From contig SSXW01000003.1 of assembly GCA_009469585.1 (NCBI GenBank), positions 1 to 64,000 of the forward strand: 64,000 bases of DNA. The letters are read 5' to 3'. Shown here piece after piece: positions 45,459 to 55,175 of the stretch. Under the pieces are notes generated by a model, which did not search any database, was not told the origin of the DNA, and saw nothing but the letters and a program-made list of their open reading frames with translations. The position numbers were made by a program, and so were the translations under genes. This DNA is from Dechloromonas sp. Dech2017 (GTDB lineage Bacteria > Pseudomonadota > Gammaproteobacteria > Burkholderiales > Rhodocyclaceae). How positions within the stretch are numbered: the first letter of the stretch is position 1; every line of letters begins with the position of its first letter.

Positions 45459-45745
45459 CCAAAGCATGGTTGTAATTCCGGCAATCTGGAGGCGTTCTGG
45501 ACAGGGGTTCGATTCCCCTCACCTCCACCCAAGGGCATTCCGCTGAGTGTTTTTGGTTGGGGGTGTACTGGCTTCGACAGGGCGGGCAAAGGTGAGCAGG
45601 CAACTCGTCAGGCGATCGACGTTAATGAAGCAAATCCATAAATGCCAATGATGAGCATTTCGCTATCGCCGCCTAATAACGGCTAGCCGGGGCTGCTGGA
45701 GCCTTGTTACCAAAGACAGCCGGCGGGGACTTCGGTCCCCGTCGT
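45459..45745 (+). ncRNA. ssrA: Transfer-messenger RNA, circularly permuted (two-piece)
   Basis: The 3' part comes first: a T-arm (AGGGG TTCGATT CCCCT, 45503-45519), the acceptor strand CACCTCC (45520-45526), then discriminator A. After about 30 bp comes the 5' part: acceptor strand GGGGGTG (45559-45565), which pairs with it, and TACTGGCTTCGACAG. The tag reading frame at 45644-45673 encodes ANDEHFAIAA followed by TAA TAA. This order is the permuted form known from a betaproteobacterial lineage, processed into acceptor and coding pieces. Outer ends are approximate. A hairpin with a TTCG loop (45724-45741) lies near the 3' end. Confidence 0.9.
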
Positions 45746-45764
45746 CAATTCCGCAGAGCGGAAA

Positions 45765-46466
45765 TCAACTTTCCAGCCGGAAGACCACCGGCACGATGAC
45801 CAGCCCCTCGATCGCCTCGTCGCCCCGCCGGGCCGGCACGAAGCGCCAGCGGGCGACGGCCTGGCGGGCGGCGGCGTCCAGCCTTTCGAAATTACTCGAT
45901 TTTTCCAGGTCGACCGCGGCAACCGTTCCTTCCGGCGTCACCCGCACCCGCAGCAGCACCTTGCCTTCTTCGCCGAGGCGGCGGGAAAGCGGCGGGTATC
46001 TGGGTTCCGGGTTCTGCAGGTAGGCGGCGTCGAAACGGGCCGGGCTGAGCGGGCCGGGCGCGGCCGCCACGGGGCTCGCCCGGGCCGGCGCTTCGACCGG
46101 CGCCGCGGGCGGTGCCGGCGGGGCGACGGCGACCACCGGACCAGCCGCCGGCGCTTCGGCCGGCATGGCGAGCAGGGGGCGGGGCGGCGGTTCGGCGCGA
46201 GCCGGCCGGGGCGCCGGCTTTTCCGGCTTGACTGCCGGCTGAACCGGCAGCGGCTTGGGCAGGGGCTCGACGACCGGCAGCGGCTTCGGCTCGGCCGGCG
46301 CGGCCAGCTTGACGAGTAGCGGCGGTGGTTCGGCCGGATCGCTGGCCAGGTGCAGCGGATAGGCGAGGACACCGCCGTGCAGCGCCGCGGCGAGCAGCAA
46401 GAAGCGCCCGCAGCGCCGCCATTCGGGCAGATCCATGGTCATCGGGCGCAGGCTGGCGGCAGTCAT
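45765..46466 (-). CDS. TonB-family energy transducer
   Basis: The 233 residues have an N-terminal membrane anchor (GRFLLLAAALHGGVLAYPL, about 18-36) and a Pro/Ala/Glu-rich periplasmic spacer. The C-terminal TonB domain reads AAYLQNPEPRYPPLSRRLGE, VLLRVRVTPEGTVAAV and RWRFVPARR. It transfers proton-motive energy to outer-membrane receptors. It is the last gene of a leftward operon with the receptor at 48149-50254, and presumably serves it. A dispersed element overlays the LEKSSNFERL codons. Confidence 0.9.
   Translation of the reverse strand: MTAASLRPMTMDLPEWRRCGRFLLLAAALHGGVLAYPLHLASDPAEPPPLLVKLAAPAEPKPLPVVEPLPKPLPVQPAVKPEKPAPRPARAEPPPRPLLAMPAEAPAAGPVVAVAPPAPPAAPVEAPARASPVAAAPGPLSPARFDAAYLQNPEPRYPPLSRRLGEEGKVLLRVRVTPEGTVAAVDLEKSSNFERLDAAARQAVARWRFVPARRGDEAIEGLVIVPVVFRLES
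45882..45924 (+). repeat. Dispersed GTCGAC element, copy 10 (inside tonB-like gene)
   Basis: CTTTCGAAATTACTCG, ATTTTTCCAG, GTCGACCGCGGC. Antisense to the gene, within the TonB domain codons. Confidence 0.6.
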
Positions 46467-46470
46467 CCGG

Positions 46471-46968
46471 CTATTTTACGTGTTCTGCCGCCCACGTTTC
46501 GAGTTGCCCGGCCGGCACGATACCGGAGCGCCCCTGCCGCCGGTGCTGGCGGTCGTAGAAATAGCTGCGGGGCAGTTCGCCGTACCAGCGGCGGTCGATT
46601 TCGAAACGCAGGCGCTCCGATTGTTGGTCCGCGAACACCCACTGTTCCTGGCGGCCAAGGCCGTAGCTTTCGGCCAGCCGGGCGAGCAGCGGGGCGGCGG
46701 CCGGGCTGTCGGTGGCGATAAGCACGATGTCGAGGGCCGGGTAGCGCCGGCTCAGTTCGCCGAGCGCCTTGAGTTCGCCGGGGCAGTGGGTGCAGTCGGC
46801 CGACCAGAAGGCGGCGATGAAGGGCTTGCCGCTGCGCCCGGCCTCGATGGCGGCCAGGCTGCCAGCGACGAAAGGGCGGACTTCGGCGCGGGCCGGCAGG
46901 GCGGCGAGCAGGGCGGCGGCCAGCGCCAGGGCGCCGAGGCGGGCGCACCGGGTGAGTGATCGGCTCAT
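46471..46968 (-). CDS. Periplasmic thioredoxin-like (TlpA-type) protein
   Basis: 165 residues: signal peptide (ARLGALALAAALLAALPARA), then a thioredoxin fold with the redox motif CTHC in FWSADCTHCPGELKAL. The C-terminal part includes YGELPRSYFYDRQHRRQG. Likely reduces disulfides or metal sites of its operon partners. It ends 4 bp before the tonB-like gene. Confidence 0.82.
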   Translation of the reverse strand: MSRSLTRCARLGALALAAALLAALPARAEVRPFVAGSLAAIEAGRSGKPFIAAFWSADCTHCPGELKALGELSRRYPALDIVLIATDSPAAAPLLARLAESYGLGRQEQWVFADQQSERLRFEIDRRWYGELPRSYFYDRQHRRQGRSGIVPAGQLETWAAEHVK

Positions 46969-48155
46969 GGCTGCAGCCTCTGCCGCTGCAGGCCATCGGC
47001 GGCGGTGTTCCAGACCAGCCACACGGCATCCGGCCCGCGCAGCAGCAGCGGGTCGTCGGCGGCGCCGGCGGTCTGCGCCAGGGTGGCCGGCGCCGACCAG
47101 CGCTCGCCGCGGTCGGCGCTGGTCATGGCGCGGATCTGCGTGTGGCGGCCGTCGAATTCGCGCCAGACGAGGTGGATGCGCGAACCGTCAGCGACGATGG
47201 CCGGATGGCCGGCCTGGGCATCGAGGTTGCCGAAGGGCAGGGGCGGCGTCATCAGCTCGCCGTCGAGGCGACGGTAATGCAGGCCGGGCGATTTTTCGGC
47301 ACCGGTGAACCAGGCGAGGTGCCGGCCGCCCTTGGCGTCGACGGCGATGGCGCCGCCGTGGTGCGGGCAGGCGTCGATTTCCCAGCCGTCCTCGGAGACG
47401 CGGCGCAGCGGCTGGCCGAGGCGGGCCAGCGCGAAGTCGCGGACATTGGCGCCGAAGACGTGACGCCAGAAGACCAGCGGCGTGCCGTCGCCGTCGGCGG
47501 CCAGGCCGATCCGGCAGCATTCGCAGGAATGGTCGGCCAGCTTGCGGTTGGCGGCGAAGCTGCGCCCGCCGTCGGTGGACCGGGCGGTGTAGATGGCGGC
47601 GCCGGTGTAGGCCGGGTTGCCGGCCCCGTCGCGCTTGTCGATCCAGGCCAGGGTGACGCCGGCGGCGTCGGCCAGCATGGCGTTGAAGCGGTGGGTGATC
47701 GGCTTGGTGTCGTCGTTGACGGTGAGCGGCTCGGCGAAGCTCTGCCCGCCGTCTTCCGACACGGCGAAGCGGATGTGGCCGGCGAAGGGCTGGGGCAGGG
47801 CCTGCGTCCAGCTGACGTAGACGCGGCGGCCGACGACGGCGATCTGCGGGCGGGCTTCGCCGTCGGCGGAAATCAGCTCATTTTTTCGGTTGACCGCGAC
47901 AGCCGGGCTGAAGGACTGGCCGGCATCGTCGGAACGGCTGACCCAAAGCTGCTCGCCAATGACGCGGGCCAGCCACAGGCGGCCGGCTTCGTCGAAGGCG
48001 GCGGCGACGGCCAGGCGCGGCGCCTTCTGCTGCTTTTCCAGCCAGACCTTGGCGTAATCGCCTTTGGCCGGGCCACCGTGGCCGGCATGCTCGTTGGCCA
48101 TGGCCGCGCTGGCTAGCAACAGGGCGAGCAGCAGGGAATGGACATGTCTTACCAT
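46965..48155 (-). CDS. BNR-repeat (sialidase-fold) secreted protein
   Basis: 396 residues with a signal peptide (HSLLLALLLASAAMA). Several Asp-box/BNR motifs (SDDAGQSF, SEDGGQSF, STDGGRSF, SADRGERW) indicate a six-bladed propeller. It carries SCECC and CPHHGG cysteine/histidine clusters that could bind metal. True sialidase activity is unlikely given its place between a TonB receptor and TlpA. It overlaps the receptor stop by 7 bp. Confidence 0.8.
   Translation of the reverse strand: MVRHVHSLLLALLLASAAMANEHAGHGGPAKGDYAKVWLEKQQKAPRLAVAAAFDEAGRLWLARVIGEQLWVSRSDDAGQSFSPAVAVNRKNELISADGEARPQIAVVGRRVYVSWTQALPQPFAGHIRFAVSEDGGQSFAEPLTVNDDTKPITHRFNAMLADAAGVTLAWIDKRDGAGNPAYTGAAIYTARSTDGGRSFAANRKLADHSCECCRIGLAADGDGTPLVFWRHVFGANVRDFALARLGQPLRRVSEDGWEIDACPHHGGAIAVDAKGGRHLAWFTGAEKSPGLHYRRLDGELMTPPLPFGNLDAQAGHPAIVADGSRIHLVWREFDGRHTQIRAMTSADRGERWSAPATLAQTAGAADDPLLLRGPDAVWLVWNTAADGLQRQRLQP
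47869..47907 (+). repeat. Dispersed GTCGAC element, copy 11 (inside BNR gene, shortened)
   Basis: AAATCAGCTCATTTTTTCG then GTTGACCGCGAC. Antisense to the gene, and one of the shorter matches. Confidence 0.5.
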
Positions 48156-50254
48156 TTGGCCTGAACGCCGAGGGTGAAGGTACGCGGCAGGCCGGGGGCG
48201 AAGGTGTCGAAGCCGGAACTGACGCCGGTACTTTCGGCGTAACGCTTGTCGGCCAGGTTGTGGATGTTGCCGAACAGGCTGATGTCGCGCCACAGCGGGT
48301 AGCTGCCGCGCAGGTTGAACAGATCGTGGCCGCCGTATTTCGAGGTATTGGTCTGGTTCGACCACCAGCTGCCGAAGTGCAGCCATTCGAGCTGGGCCAG
48401 GCCGGTTTTGGCGTCGCCGAAAGTCAGGCGGGTATTGGCGATGCGGCGCGGCGCCAACTCCATTTCCTTGCCACTGTAGTCGACGGTGCTGCTGATTTTC
48501 CAGTCCTCGTAGGTGTGCTTGGCGTACGAGAAGGCGGTGTCGAGGCGCCACATGTCGGCCAACTGCGCCCCGATGCCAATCTCGATGCCGCGGTGCAGCG
48601 TCTTGCCGGCGTTGGTCGGCGTGCTCAGGTTGGTGACCGGGTCGCGGTAGCTGAGGATGTCGTCGGTCTTGGTCATGTGATAGGCGGCGATTTCGTAGTT
48701 GACCGCGGCGGTCAACTTGCCGCGCAAGCCGATTTCGAAGCTGTCGACCTTGATCGGCTTGAGGTGGCGCGAGGCCTCGGCGGCGGCGGTGGCGGCACCG
48801 GCGCTGGTCGCCACGGCCGGCCGGAAGAGCTGGCCTTCGGAGGGGGCGCGGAAGGCGTGGTTGTAGGCGGCGAAGGCGTTGAGCGCCGGGCTGAAGGCGT
48901 AGGTGGCGCCGAGCTTGGGGCTGAGGTGGCCGAAATCGATGTCGGTGTCGCCGACCTGGCCGTAGTAGGCGCTGCCGGTCTGGATCGGCGTGGCGCCGAA
49001 GCGGTTGTCGAAACGGTAGCTGACCCGGTCGTAGCGCAGGCCGGCGGTGATGCGCAGCTTGTCGGCCGGCGAGATCTCGCCATGCACGTAGGGCGAGACG
49101 CCCTGGTAGGTGACCTCGTAGTCGTAGATGCGCGCCCCGGTCGTGTAGCTGGTGTACACGCGGGTATAGCCGCTGCCGGTCGAGGTGGTGGCGATGCGGT
49201 TTTCCAGGCGGCTGCCCGGGCTGTGGTCGAGGTCTAGGCCGACGATGAGGCGGGTGCGCAGCAGGGCGAAATCGTGGCGGTACTTGATCTGGGCGCCGAA
49301 GGACTGGTTTTCGGTGGTGTAGATGGTCGGGTCGTAGGACAGCGACCAGTTGGCCAGCAGGTCCATCGCATCGTTGCGGTAATAGGGCGTGATGCTGAGC
49401 AGCGAACTGCCCCATTCCTTCTCGTAGGCGGTGGACAGGCGGAAGGCATCGACCTTGCGCAGCGAGATCGGCGTGTAGTTGGCGCGCGGGTTGTGCTTGT
49501 AGTCGTTATGGGAAATGGCCGAACTGCCGGCGGTTTGCTGGTCTATGGTCGAGAAGGTGGCGACCGTCTTCAGCGTCGCGTCGTCGCCCACCGCGCTGTC
49601 CCAGCGCAGGGTACCGCTCTGCCGGTCGTAGGCGGTGGTGTCGCGCCAGCCGTCGGTGTGGCTGAGATTGAGATCGGCGCGGAAAGCATGGTTGCCGAAG
49701 GCCGTGCCGCCGGTCACCAGGGCCCTGGCCCAGCCGTAGCTGCCGGCTTCCAGCGAGGCTTCGATTTCCGGCCCGGTCGGCGGCCGGCGGGTCAGCACGT
49801 TGACCACGCCGCCGATGGCATCCGAGCCGTACAGCGCGCTGCCCGGCCCCTTGCTGACCTCGATGCCACCGGCCATCGGCAGGTTCACCTCGTACAGCGC
49901 GTTGTGGTTGAAGAAGCCGGTCGACCGGGTCGGCACGCCGTCTTCGAGATAGAGATAGACCGGGTTGGTAGTCAGCGGCTGGCGGATCGCCGTCTGGTGG
50001 CCTTCGCCACCGGTGACATTGACCCAGACGCCGGCCACCTGGCCCATGATTTCGGTCGGATGCGTCGGCTTGACCTCGCGCAGCGTCTTTTCCTTGATGA
50101 CCCCGACCGTCGCCGGCGTCTCGCTGAGCAACTGGCCCTCGCGGGTGGCGGTCACCGTCACTTCGGCCAGGGCCGATGCCTCGGCCAGGGCGACGCCGGC
50201 CGGGAAGGTGGACAGGATGGCGAGGGCCAGCGGCGGCAATGCAAACGACTTCAT
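48149..50254 (-). CDS. TonB-dependent outer-membrane receptor
   Basis: 701 residues: signal peptide, TonB box-like AEVTVTATREG, plug domain (TPATVGVIKEK, NVTGGEGHQTAIRQP, GSALYGSDAIGGVVNVLTRR) and a 22-strand barrel ending in aromatic FTLGVQAKW. It likely imports a metal complex. The thioredoxin, the Cys-rich BNR protein and the nearby bufferin operon hint at copper, but the ligand is not shown by sequence. An AGGGG site precedes the ATG. Confidence 0.9.
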   Translation of the reverse strand: MKSFALPPLALAILSTFPAGVALAEASALAEVTVTATREGQLLSETPATVGVIKEKTLREVKPTHPTEIMGQVAGVWVNVTGGEGHQTAIRQPLTTNPVYLYLEDGVPTRSTGFFNHNALYEVNLPMAGGIEVSKGPGSALYGSDAIGGVVNVLTRRPPTGPEIEASLEAGSYGWARALVTGGTAFGNHAFRADLNLSHTDGWRDTTAYDRQSGTLRWDSAVGDDATLKTVATFSTIDQQTAGSSAISHNDYKHNPRANYTPISLRKVDAFRLSTAYEKEWGSSLLSITPYYRNDAMDLLANWSLSYDPTIYTTENQSFGAQIKYRHDFALLRTRLIVGLDLDHSPGSRLENRIATTSTGSGYTRVYTSYTTGARIYDYEVTYQGVSPYVHGEISPADKLRITAGLRYDRVSYRFDNRFGATPIQTGSAYYGQVGDTDIDFGHLSPKLGATYAFSPALNAFAAYNHAFRAPSEGQLFRPAVATSAGAATAAAEASRHLKPIKVDSFEIGLRGKLTAAVNYEIAAYHMTKTDDILSYRDPVTNLSTPTNAGKTLHRGIEIGIGAQLADMWRLDTAFSYAKHTYEDWKISSTVDYSGKEMELAPRRIANTRLTFGDAKTGLAQLEWLHFGSWWSNQTNTSKYGGHDLFNLRGSYPLWRDISLFGNIHNLADKRYAESTGVSSGFDTFAPGLPRTFTLGVQAKW

Positions 50255-50267
50255 CAGGAACCCCTAA

Positions 50268-50281
50268 TTGATTTGTATCAA
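50268..50281. promoter_or_regulatory. Inverted repeat before the TonB receptor gene
   Basis: TTGAT-TTGT-ATCAA, a perfect 5-bp inverted repeat 13 bp upstream of the start codon in an AT-rich leader (about 50255-50330). It may be an operator or part of the promoter; no known consensus is claimed. Confidence 0.35.
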
Positions 50282-50370
50282 AAATACTTATTAAACAATC
50301 ACTTGGAGCGTGATAATACGGAGAGGGCGGGGGCGCCGGAATGTGGCAAATTGTCGCAGTGCGATCGAGC

Positions 50371-50412
50371 CATTCCAGCGGTCGACCGGAAAAACCGGCC
50401 AAAATCGAAATG
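50371..50412 (-). repeat. Dispersed GTCGAC element, copy 12 (reverse, intergenic)
   Basis: Read leftward it is near the ideal: CATTTCGATTTTGGCC, GGTTTTTCCG, GTCGACCGCTGG. Confidence 0.85.
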
Positions 50413-50509
50413 CCCGCCCGGCCGGCAAGCGCCGATGCACACCGTCGGCACCGCTCAGCAGTAAGATGCGCTGACCGGCGGCCGCTGCCGCCCTGCCCGG
50501 GAGATACCG

Positions 50510-50794
50510 ATGCTCGAACGTCTCAACGCCTGGCTCTACCGCCACTACGCCTGCACCTTCCTGCTCATGGGTGCCGCCTTCCTGGTCTTCGGCATCCTGT
50601 CGCTGAACCTGATCTACGTGCTCAAGGCCAATATCGAGGTGATCCTCGAACACGGCACGATGATCATCGTCGACGGGGCCGGCCGCCAGTTCGTCGAGCT
50701 GATCGCCTACGGCTACCTCAGCCTGGCCTTCTTCATCGTCTTCAAGTGCTGTGAGAGCATCCTGCTCCGGCGGCTGACCGAGCACCGCGGCTGA
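50510..50794 (+). CDS. Small membrane protein of unknown function
   Basis: 94 residues with two membrane helices (about 12-38 and 62-84), CTFLLMGAAFLVFGILSLNL and YGYLSLAFFIVFKCCE. It ends 10 bp before eutB and is probably co-transcribed. Not recognised; it may be an accessory of the ethanolamine lyase operon. Confidence 0.7.
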   Translation: MLERLNAWLYRHYACTFLLMGAAFLVFGILSLNLIYVLKANIEVILEHGTMIIVDGAGRQFVELIAYGYLSLAFFIVFKCCESILLRRLTEHRG

Positions 50795-50804
50795 GTAGCC
50801 CGCC

Positions 50805-52193
50805 ATGTCGCTCGCCGCCGCCGTCGGTGTCCGCCGCTACGCCTTCGCCGACCTCAGGGAAGTGCTGGCCAAGGCCAGCCCGCTGCGCTCGGGCGACGCG
50901 ATGGCCGGCATTGCGGCGGGCAGCGCCGCCGAGCGGGTGGCCGCCTGCCGGGTGCTGGCCGACCTGCCGCTGCGCCGCCTGCGCGACGAGCAGCTGATTG
51001 CCTACGAAAGCGACGAGGTCACCCGGCTGATCGTGGACAGCCACGATGGTGCGGCTTTCGCCCCGGTGGCCGGGCAGACCGTCGGCGAATTCCGCGAATG
51101 GCTGTTGGCCGACAGCACCGGCCAGGCCGAACTGGCGGCGCTGGCACCGGGACTGACGCCGGAAATGGTCGCCGCGGTCAGCAAGCTGATGCGCAACCAG
51201 GATTTGATCGCGGTGGCCCGCAAATGCCGGGTGGTCACCGCCTTCCGCGACACGATCGGACTGCCCGGACGGCTGGCCGTGCGCCTGCAGCCCAACCATC
51301 CGACCGACGACGCCCGCGGCATCGCCGCCGCGCTGCTCGACGGCCTGATGTACGGCGTCGGCGACGCGGTGATCGGCATCAACCCGGCCTCCGACAGCCC
51401 GGCGGCGCTGGCCGCGCTGTGGCGCATGCTCGACGAACTGATCGCCCGCTTCGCCATCCCGACGCAGTCCTGCGTGCTGACCCATGTCAGCAGCCAGATC
51501 GCGGCCATCGAGGCCGGGCTGCCGGTCGACCTGGTCTTCCAGTCGGTGGCCGGCACCGAGGCGGCCAACGCCGGTTTCGGCATCAACCTGGCGATGCTGC
51601 AGGAAGCCCGCGAGGCGGCGCTGTCGCTCCAGCGCGGCACGCTCGGCGAGCACGTGATGTATTTCGAGACCGGCCAGGGCAGCGCGCTGTCGGCCAATGC
51701 CCACCATGGCGTCGACCAGCAGACCTGCGAGGCGCGGGCCTACGCCGTGGCCCGCCAGTTCAAGCCGCTGCTGGTCAATAGCGTGGTCGGCTTCATCGGC
51801 CCGGAATATCTCTACGACGGCAAGCAGATCATCCGCGCCGGGCTGGAAGACCACTTCTGCGGCAAGCTGCTCGGCCTGCCCATGGGCTGCGACATCTGCT
51901 ACACCAACCACGCCGAGGCCGACCAGGACGACATGGACAACCTGCTGGTGCTGCTCGGCACGGCCGGCGTCAATTTCATCATGGGCGTGCCGGGCGCCGA
52001 CGACATCATGCTCAACTACCAGAGCACCTCCTTCCACGACCAGCTGTTCGTCCGCCAGGCGCTCGGCCTCAAGCGGGCGCCGGAGTTCGAAAGCTGGCTG
52101 CAGGCCATGGGCCTGGCCGACAGTGACGGCCGGCTGCTGCCGGCGGCGGCCGACCAGCGCCTGCTGCGCGACCTGACGCGGGGGCTGGCATGA
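50805..52193 (+). CDS. eutB: Ethanolamine ammonia-lyase large subunit
   Basis: B12-dependent lyase that converts ethanolamine to acetaldehyde and ammonia. The 462 residues contain the TIM-barrel core with GINPASDSP, THVSSQIAAIEAGLPVDLVF and FQSVAGTEAANAGFG, plus PMGCDICYTNHAEADQDDMD. Length is normal. It overlaps eutC by four bases. No microcompartment genes are present, so this is the simple catabolic type. Confidence 0.96.
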   Translation: MSLAAAVGVRRYAFADLREVLAKASPLRSGDAMAGIAAGSAAERVAACRVLADLPLRRLRDEQLIAYESDEVTRLIVDSHDGAAFAPVAGQTVGEFREWLLADSTGQAELAALAPGLTPEMVAAVSKLMRNQDLIAVARKCRVVTAFRDTIGLPGRLAVRLQPNHPTDDARGIAAALLDGLMYGVGDAVIGINPASDSPAALAALWRMLDELIARFAIPTQSCVLTHVSSQIAAIEAGLPVDLVFQSVAGTEAANAGFGINLAMLQEAREAALSLQRGTLGEHVMYFETGQGSALSANAHHGVDQQTCEARAYAVARQFKPLLVNSVVGFIGPEYLYDGKQIIRAGLEDHFCGKLLGLPMGCDICYTNHAEADQDDMDNLLVLLGTAGVNFIMGVPGADDIMLNYQSTSFHDQLFVRQALGLKRAPEFESWLQAMGLADSDGRLLPAAADQRLLRDLTRGLA

Positions 52194-52954
52194 GCGCCCC
52201 GGCCCGGCCCGACCCCTGGGCCCAGTTGCGCGCCCTGACCGGCGCCCGCATCGCCCTCGGCCGCTGCGGCAGCGGCCAGCCGACCGCCGCCCAGCTCGAC
52301 TTCGCCGCCGCCCACGCCCTGGCCCGCGATGCCGTGCACCAGCCGCTCGACACCGACGCCCTGGCCGAAGCCTGGGCCGCCCTCGGCCACGGCCCGGCCC
52401 GCCGCGTGCATAGCCGGGCCGACAGCCGCGCCACCTACCTGCAACGCCCCGACCTCGGCCGCCGCCTGGCCGAAGCCGACGCCGCCCGGCTGGCCGCCGA
52501 TGCCGCCACGGCCGGCGAACACGACCTGGCCATCGTCGTCGGCGACGGGCTGGCGGCGCCGGCTGCGCAAAACCACGCCCTGCCGCTGCTGGCGGCGCTG
52601 CTGCCGCGCCTCGCCGGGCGGCGGCTGGCGCCGCTGGTCATCGCCGAACAGGCGCGGGTGGCGCTCGGCGACGAAATCGGCGCCGCCCTGCGGGCCCGCC
52701 TGGTGCTCGTCCTGCTCGGCGAACGCCCCGGCCTGTCGGCGCCGGACAGCCTCGGCGCCTACCTCACCTACGCCCCCAGGGTCGGCCGCCGCGACGCCGA
52801 GCGCAACTGCCTCTCCAACATCCGCCCCGCCGGCCTGCCGCCGGCCGCCGCGGCCGGCAAGCTGGCCTGGCTGGTCGACCAGGCGCTGAGCCGCCAGCTG
52901 ACCGGCATCGGCCTCAAGGACGAGGCGGACTTGCCGGGGCTGGCCGCGCCTTAG
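52190..52954 (+). CDS. eutC: Ethanolamine ammonia-lyase small subunit
   Basis: 254 residues with [49 protein letters not shown] and [13 protein letters not shown], all typical of EutC, which helps bind adenosylcobalamin. Coupled to eutB through ATGA. Confidence 0.95.
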   Translation: MSAPARPDPWAQLRALTGARIALGRCGSGQPTAAQLDFAAAHALARDAVHQPLDTDALAEAWAALGHGPARRVHSRADSRATYLQRPDLGRRLAEADAARLAADAATAGEHDLAIVVGDGLAAPAAQNHALPLLAALLPRLAGRRLAPLVIAEQARVALGDEIGAALRARLVLVLLGERPGLSAPDSLGAYLTYAPRVGRRDAERNCLSNIRPAGLPPAAAAGKLAWLVDQALSRQLTGIGLKDEADLPGLAAP

Positions 52955-52993
52955 CCGGCAAGCAAGCCGCAGGAACCCATCTTCCCCGGCTCT

Positions 52994-53012
52994 CGGGAAA
53001 AATCCCGGTTTT
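52994..53012 (+). terminator. Possible terminator after eutBC
   Basis: Short hairpin CGGGA-AAAA-TCCCG followed by GTTTT, 40 bp after eutC. The stem is only 5 bp, so it is weak alone; the T-tracts of dispersed element copy 13 follow directly. Confidence 0.35.
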
Positions 53013-53045
53013 CACGACTTTTTTCCGGTCGACCGCAGCAGTCAT
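52995..53045 (+). repeat. Dispersed GTCGAC element, copy 13 (intergenic)
   Basis: GGTTTTCACGA, CTTTTTTCCG, GTCGACCGCAGCAGTCAT. The core and right side are perfect; the left part is diverged. Lies between eutC and bufA. Confidence 0.75.
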
Positions 53046-53156
53046 AAATTTTCCGCCCGCCGTGTAAGAAGGCGCCGGGTGGCGCGACCAATGGCTACCA
53101 GCTGTACCAACGGCTGCCTTCAAACGCACCACCCCCAACCCGAACGGAGAACCACC

Positions 53157-53459
53157 ATGAACCAGCAACTGACCGCCGCCTCCCTCGCCCTCGCCCTGGG
53201 CGCCGCCCTCACCGTCGCCGCTTCGCCGGCGCTGGCCGCCGACAAGATGGCCGACAAGGAAAAATGCTTCGGCGTCGCCCTCAAGGGCAAGAACGACTGC
53301 GCCGCCGGCCCCGGCACGACCTGCGCCGGCACCTCGAAGATCGATTACCAGGGCAACTCGTGGTCGCTGGTGCCCAAGGGCACGTGCCAGAAGACCGCCT
53401 CGCCGACCTCGCCGACCGGTTTCGGCCAGCTCGCCGCCTTCAAGGAAAAGAAGGCCTGA
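53157..53459 (+). CDS. bufA: Bufferin precursor BufA (DUF2282)
   Basis: 100 residues: a long signal peptide ([20 protein letters not shown]) and a mature part with four cysteines ([29 protein letters not shown]). DUF2282 peptides are bufferins, post-translationally modified copper-buffering peptides. Strong GGAG site. It heads the bufABCD-like operon. Confidence 0.88.
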   Translation: MNQQLTAASLALALGAALTVAASPALAADKMADKEKCFGVALKGKNDCAAGPGTTCAGTSKIDYQGNSWSLVPKGTCQKTASPTSPTGFGQLAAFKEKKA

Positions 53460-53487
53460 TCGCCAGCCGCGAAGCGGAGCGCCGGCC

Positions 53488-54384
53488 ATGCCTGCCCCCC
53501 TCGACCTGCCCGGCCCGGCCGGCGCCCCGGCGCCGGCCGGGCTGCCGGTGCGCGCTGGCCTCGGCCTGAAGCCGGCGCATTTCCGCGACATTCTGGAAAC
53601 CCGGCCCGCCCTCGGCTTCTTCGAGATCCACGCCGAGAACTACCTGGTGGCGGGCGGCCCCTTCCATCACTACCTGAGCGAGATCGGCCAGCACTACCCG
53701 CTGTCCGTGCACGGCGTCGGCCTGTCGATCGGCGGCGAGGGGCCGCTCGACGCCGCCCACCTCGACCGCCTGGCGGCGCTGCTCGACCGCTACCAGCCGG
53801 CCGCCTTTTCCGAGCACCTGGCCTGGTCGAGCCACGGCTGCGCCTTCCTCAACGACCTGCTGCCGCTGCCCTACGACCGGGCGACGCTCGACCGCGTCTG
53901 CCAGCACATCGATGTCGTCCAGCACCGGCTGAACCGCCGCATGCTGCTCGAGAACCCGGCGACCTACGTCGAGTTCGCCGCCTCGACCCTGAGCGAGACT
54001 GAATTCATCGGCGAGGTCGTCCGCCGCACCGGCTGCGGCCTGCTGCTCGACGTGAACAACGTCTACGTCAGCTGCACCAACCACGGCCGCGACCCCTACG
54101 CCTACCTCGACGCGCTGCCCCTGGCGGCGGTCGGCGAGATCCACCTGGCCGGCTTCGCCGAGGACGTCGACGCCGCCGGCGACCGCCTGCTGATCGACAA
54201 CCACGGGTCGCCGGTGGCCGAAGCGGTGTGGGATCTCTACCGCTACGCGCTGGCCGGCAGCGGGCCGGTGGCGACGCTGATCGAACGCGACCACGACGTC
54301 CCGGCGCTGGCCGTGCTGCTCGCCGAGGCCGGCCGGGCCGATGGCGCACTGGCCGCCGCCGCGGCGCCGCGGAGGGCGGCATGA
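53488..54384 (+). CDS. bufB: Bufferin-modifying enzyme BufB (DUF692)
   Basis: 298 residues with a TIM-barrel of the DUF692/MNIO class: [65 protein letters not shown] and [11 protein letters not shown]. His/Glu/Asp residues in these motifs bind iron. The enzyme oxidises cysteines of the precursor peptide into copper-binding heterocycles. It follows bufA by 28 bp. Confidence 0.9.
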   Translation: MPAPLDLPGPAGAPAPAGLPVRAGLGLKPAHFRDILETRPALGFFEIHAENYLVAGGPFHHYLSEIGQHYPLSVHGVGLSIGGEGPLDAAHLDRLAALLDRYQPAAFSEHLAWSSHGCAFLNDLLPLPYDRATLDRVCQHIDVVQHRLNRRMLLENPATYVEFAASTLSETEFIGEVVRRTGCGLLLDVNNVYVSCTNHGRDPYAYLDALPLAAVGEIHLAGFAEDVDAAGDRLLIDNHGSPVAEAVWDLYRYALAGSGPVATLIERDHDVPALAVLLAEAGRADGALAAAAAPRRAA

Positions 54385-55175
54385 GCGCCCAGGCCGCCTT
54401 CGCCGCCGCCCTCGTCGATCCGGCGCTGCCCTGCCCGCCCGGGCTGCTCGCCTGGAACGGCTCGGACCCGGCGCGGCGCTTCGCCGTTTATCGCAACAAT
54501 GTCGTCGTCTCGCTGATCGACGCCCTGGCCGATGGCTTTCCCGTCGTGCAGGCGCTGGTCGGCGACCAATTCTTCCGCGCCATGGCCCGCCGCTACGTCG
54601 TCGACCGGCCGCCGGCCTCGGCCGTGATGGCCGAATACGGCGACGACTTTGCCGATTTCATCGCCGGCTTCGCGCCGGCCGCCGGCCTGCCCTACCTGGC
54701 CGACCTGGCCCGCCTCGAACGCTGCCGGGTGACGGCCTGCCACGCCGCCGACGCCGCAGCGATCGACCCCGCGCAACTGGCCGCCGCGCTGGCCGACCCG
54801 GCGACGCTGCCCGACCTGCGCCTGGCCCTGCACCCGGCGCTCCGCGTGCTCGCCTCGGACTACGCCATCGTCGCGCTGTGGGCCGCCCACCAGGGCGTCG
54901 GCGCGCTGGCCGAGGTCCATCCTGGCCGCCCGGAAAGCGCCCTGGTCCTGCGTTACGGGCTGGACGTCGAGGTCATCGGGATTACCGCCGCGGCGGCCGC
55001 CTTCGTCGCCAGCCTGGCCGCCGGCTACTGCCTCGGACAAGCCATGGCGGCGGCCGGCGCGCACGAGGCCGCCTTCGACCCCACCGCCATCCTCGCCACC
55101 CTGATCGCCAAGGGCGCCGTATGCACCGTATGCACCGCAAGCGCCCGCCATCCCCAAGGAGAACACCATGACTGA
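54381..55175 (+). CDS. bufC: Bufferin partner BufC (DUF2063)
   Basis: 264 residues with the DUF2063 pattern [33 protein letters not shown] and [15 protein letters not shown]2063 proteins partner the MNIO enzyme and help recognise the precursor peptide. Overlaps bufB by four bases and bufD by eight. Confidence 0.87.
   Translation: MSAQAAFAAALVDPALPCPPGLLAWNGSDPARRFAVYRNNVVVSLIDALADGFPVVQALVGDQFFRAMARRYVVDRPPASAVMAEYGDDFADFIAGFAPAAGLPYLADLARLERCRVTACHAADAAAIDPAQLAAALADPATLPDLRLALHPALRVLASDYAIVALWAAHQGVGALAEVHPGRPESALVLRYGLDVEVIGITAAAAAFVASLAAGYCLGQAMAAAGAHEAAFDPTAILATLIAKGAVCTVCTASARHPQGEHHD

Noticed and set aside
45501-45531. T-arm and acceptor strand considered as a separate tRNA gene
   Set aside because: No anticodon arm or D-arm is present; it pairs with the tmRNA 5' strand downstream.
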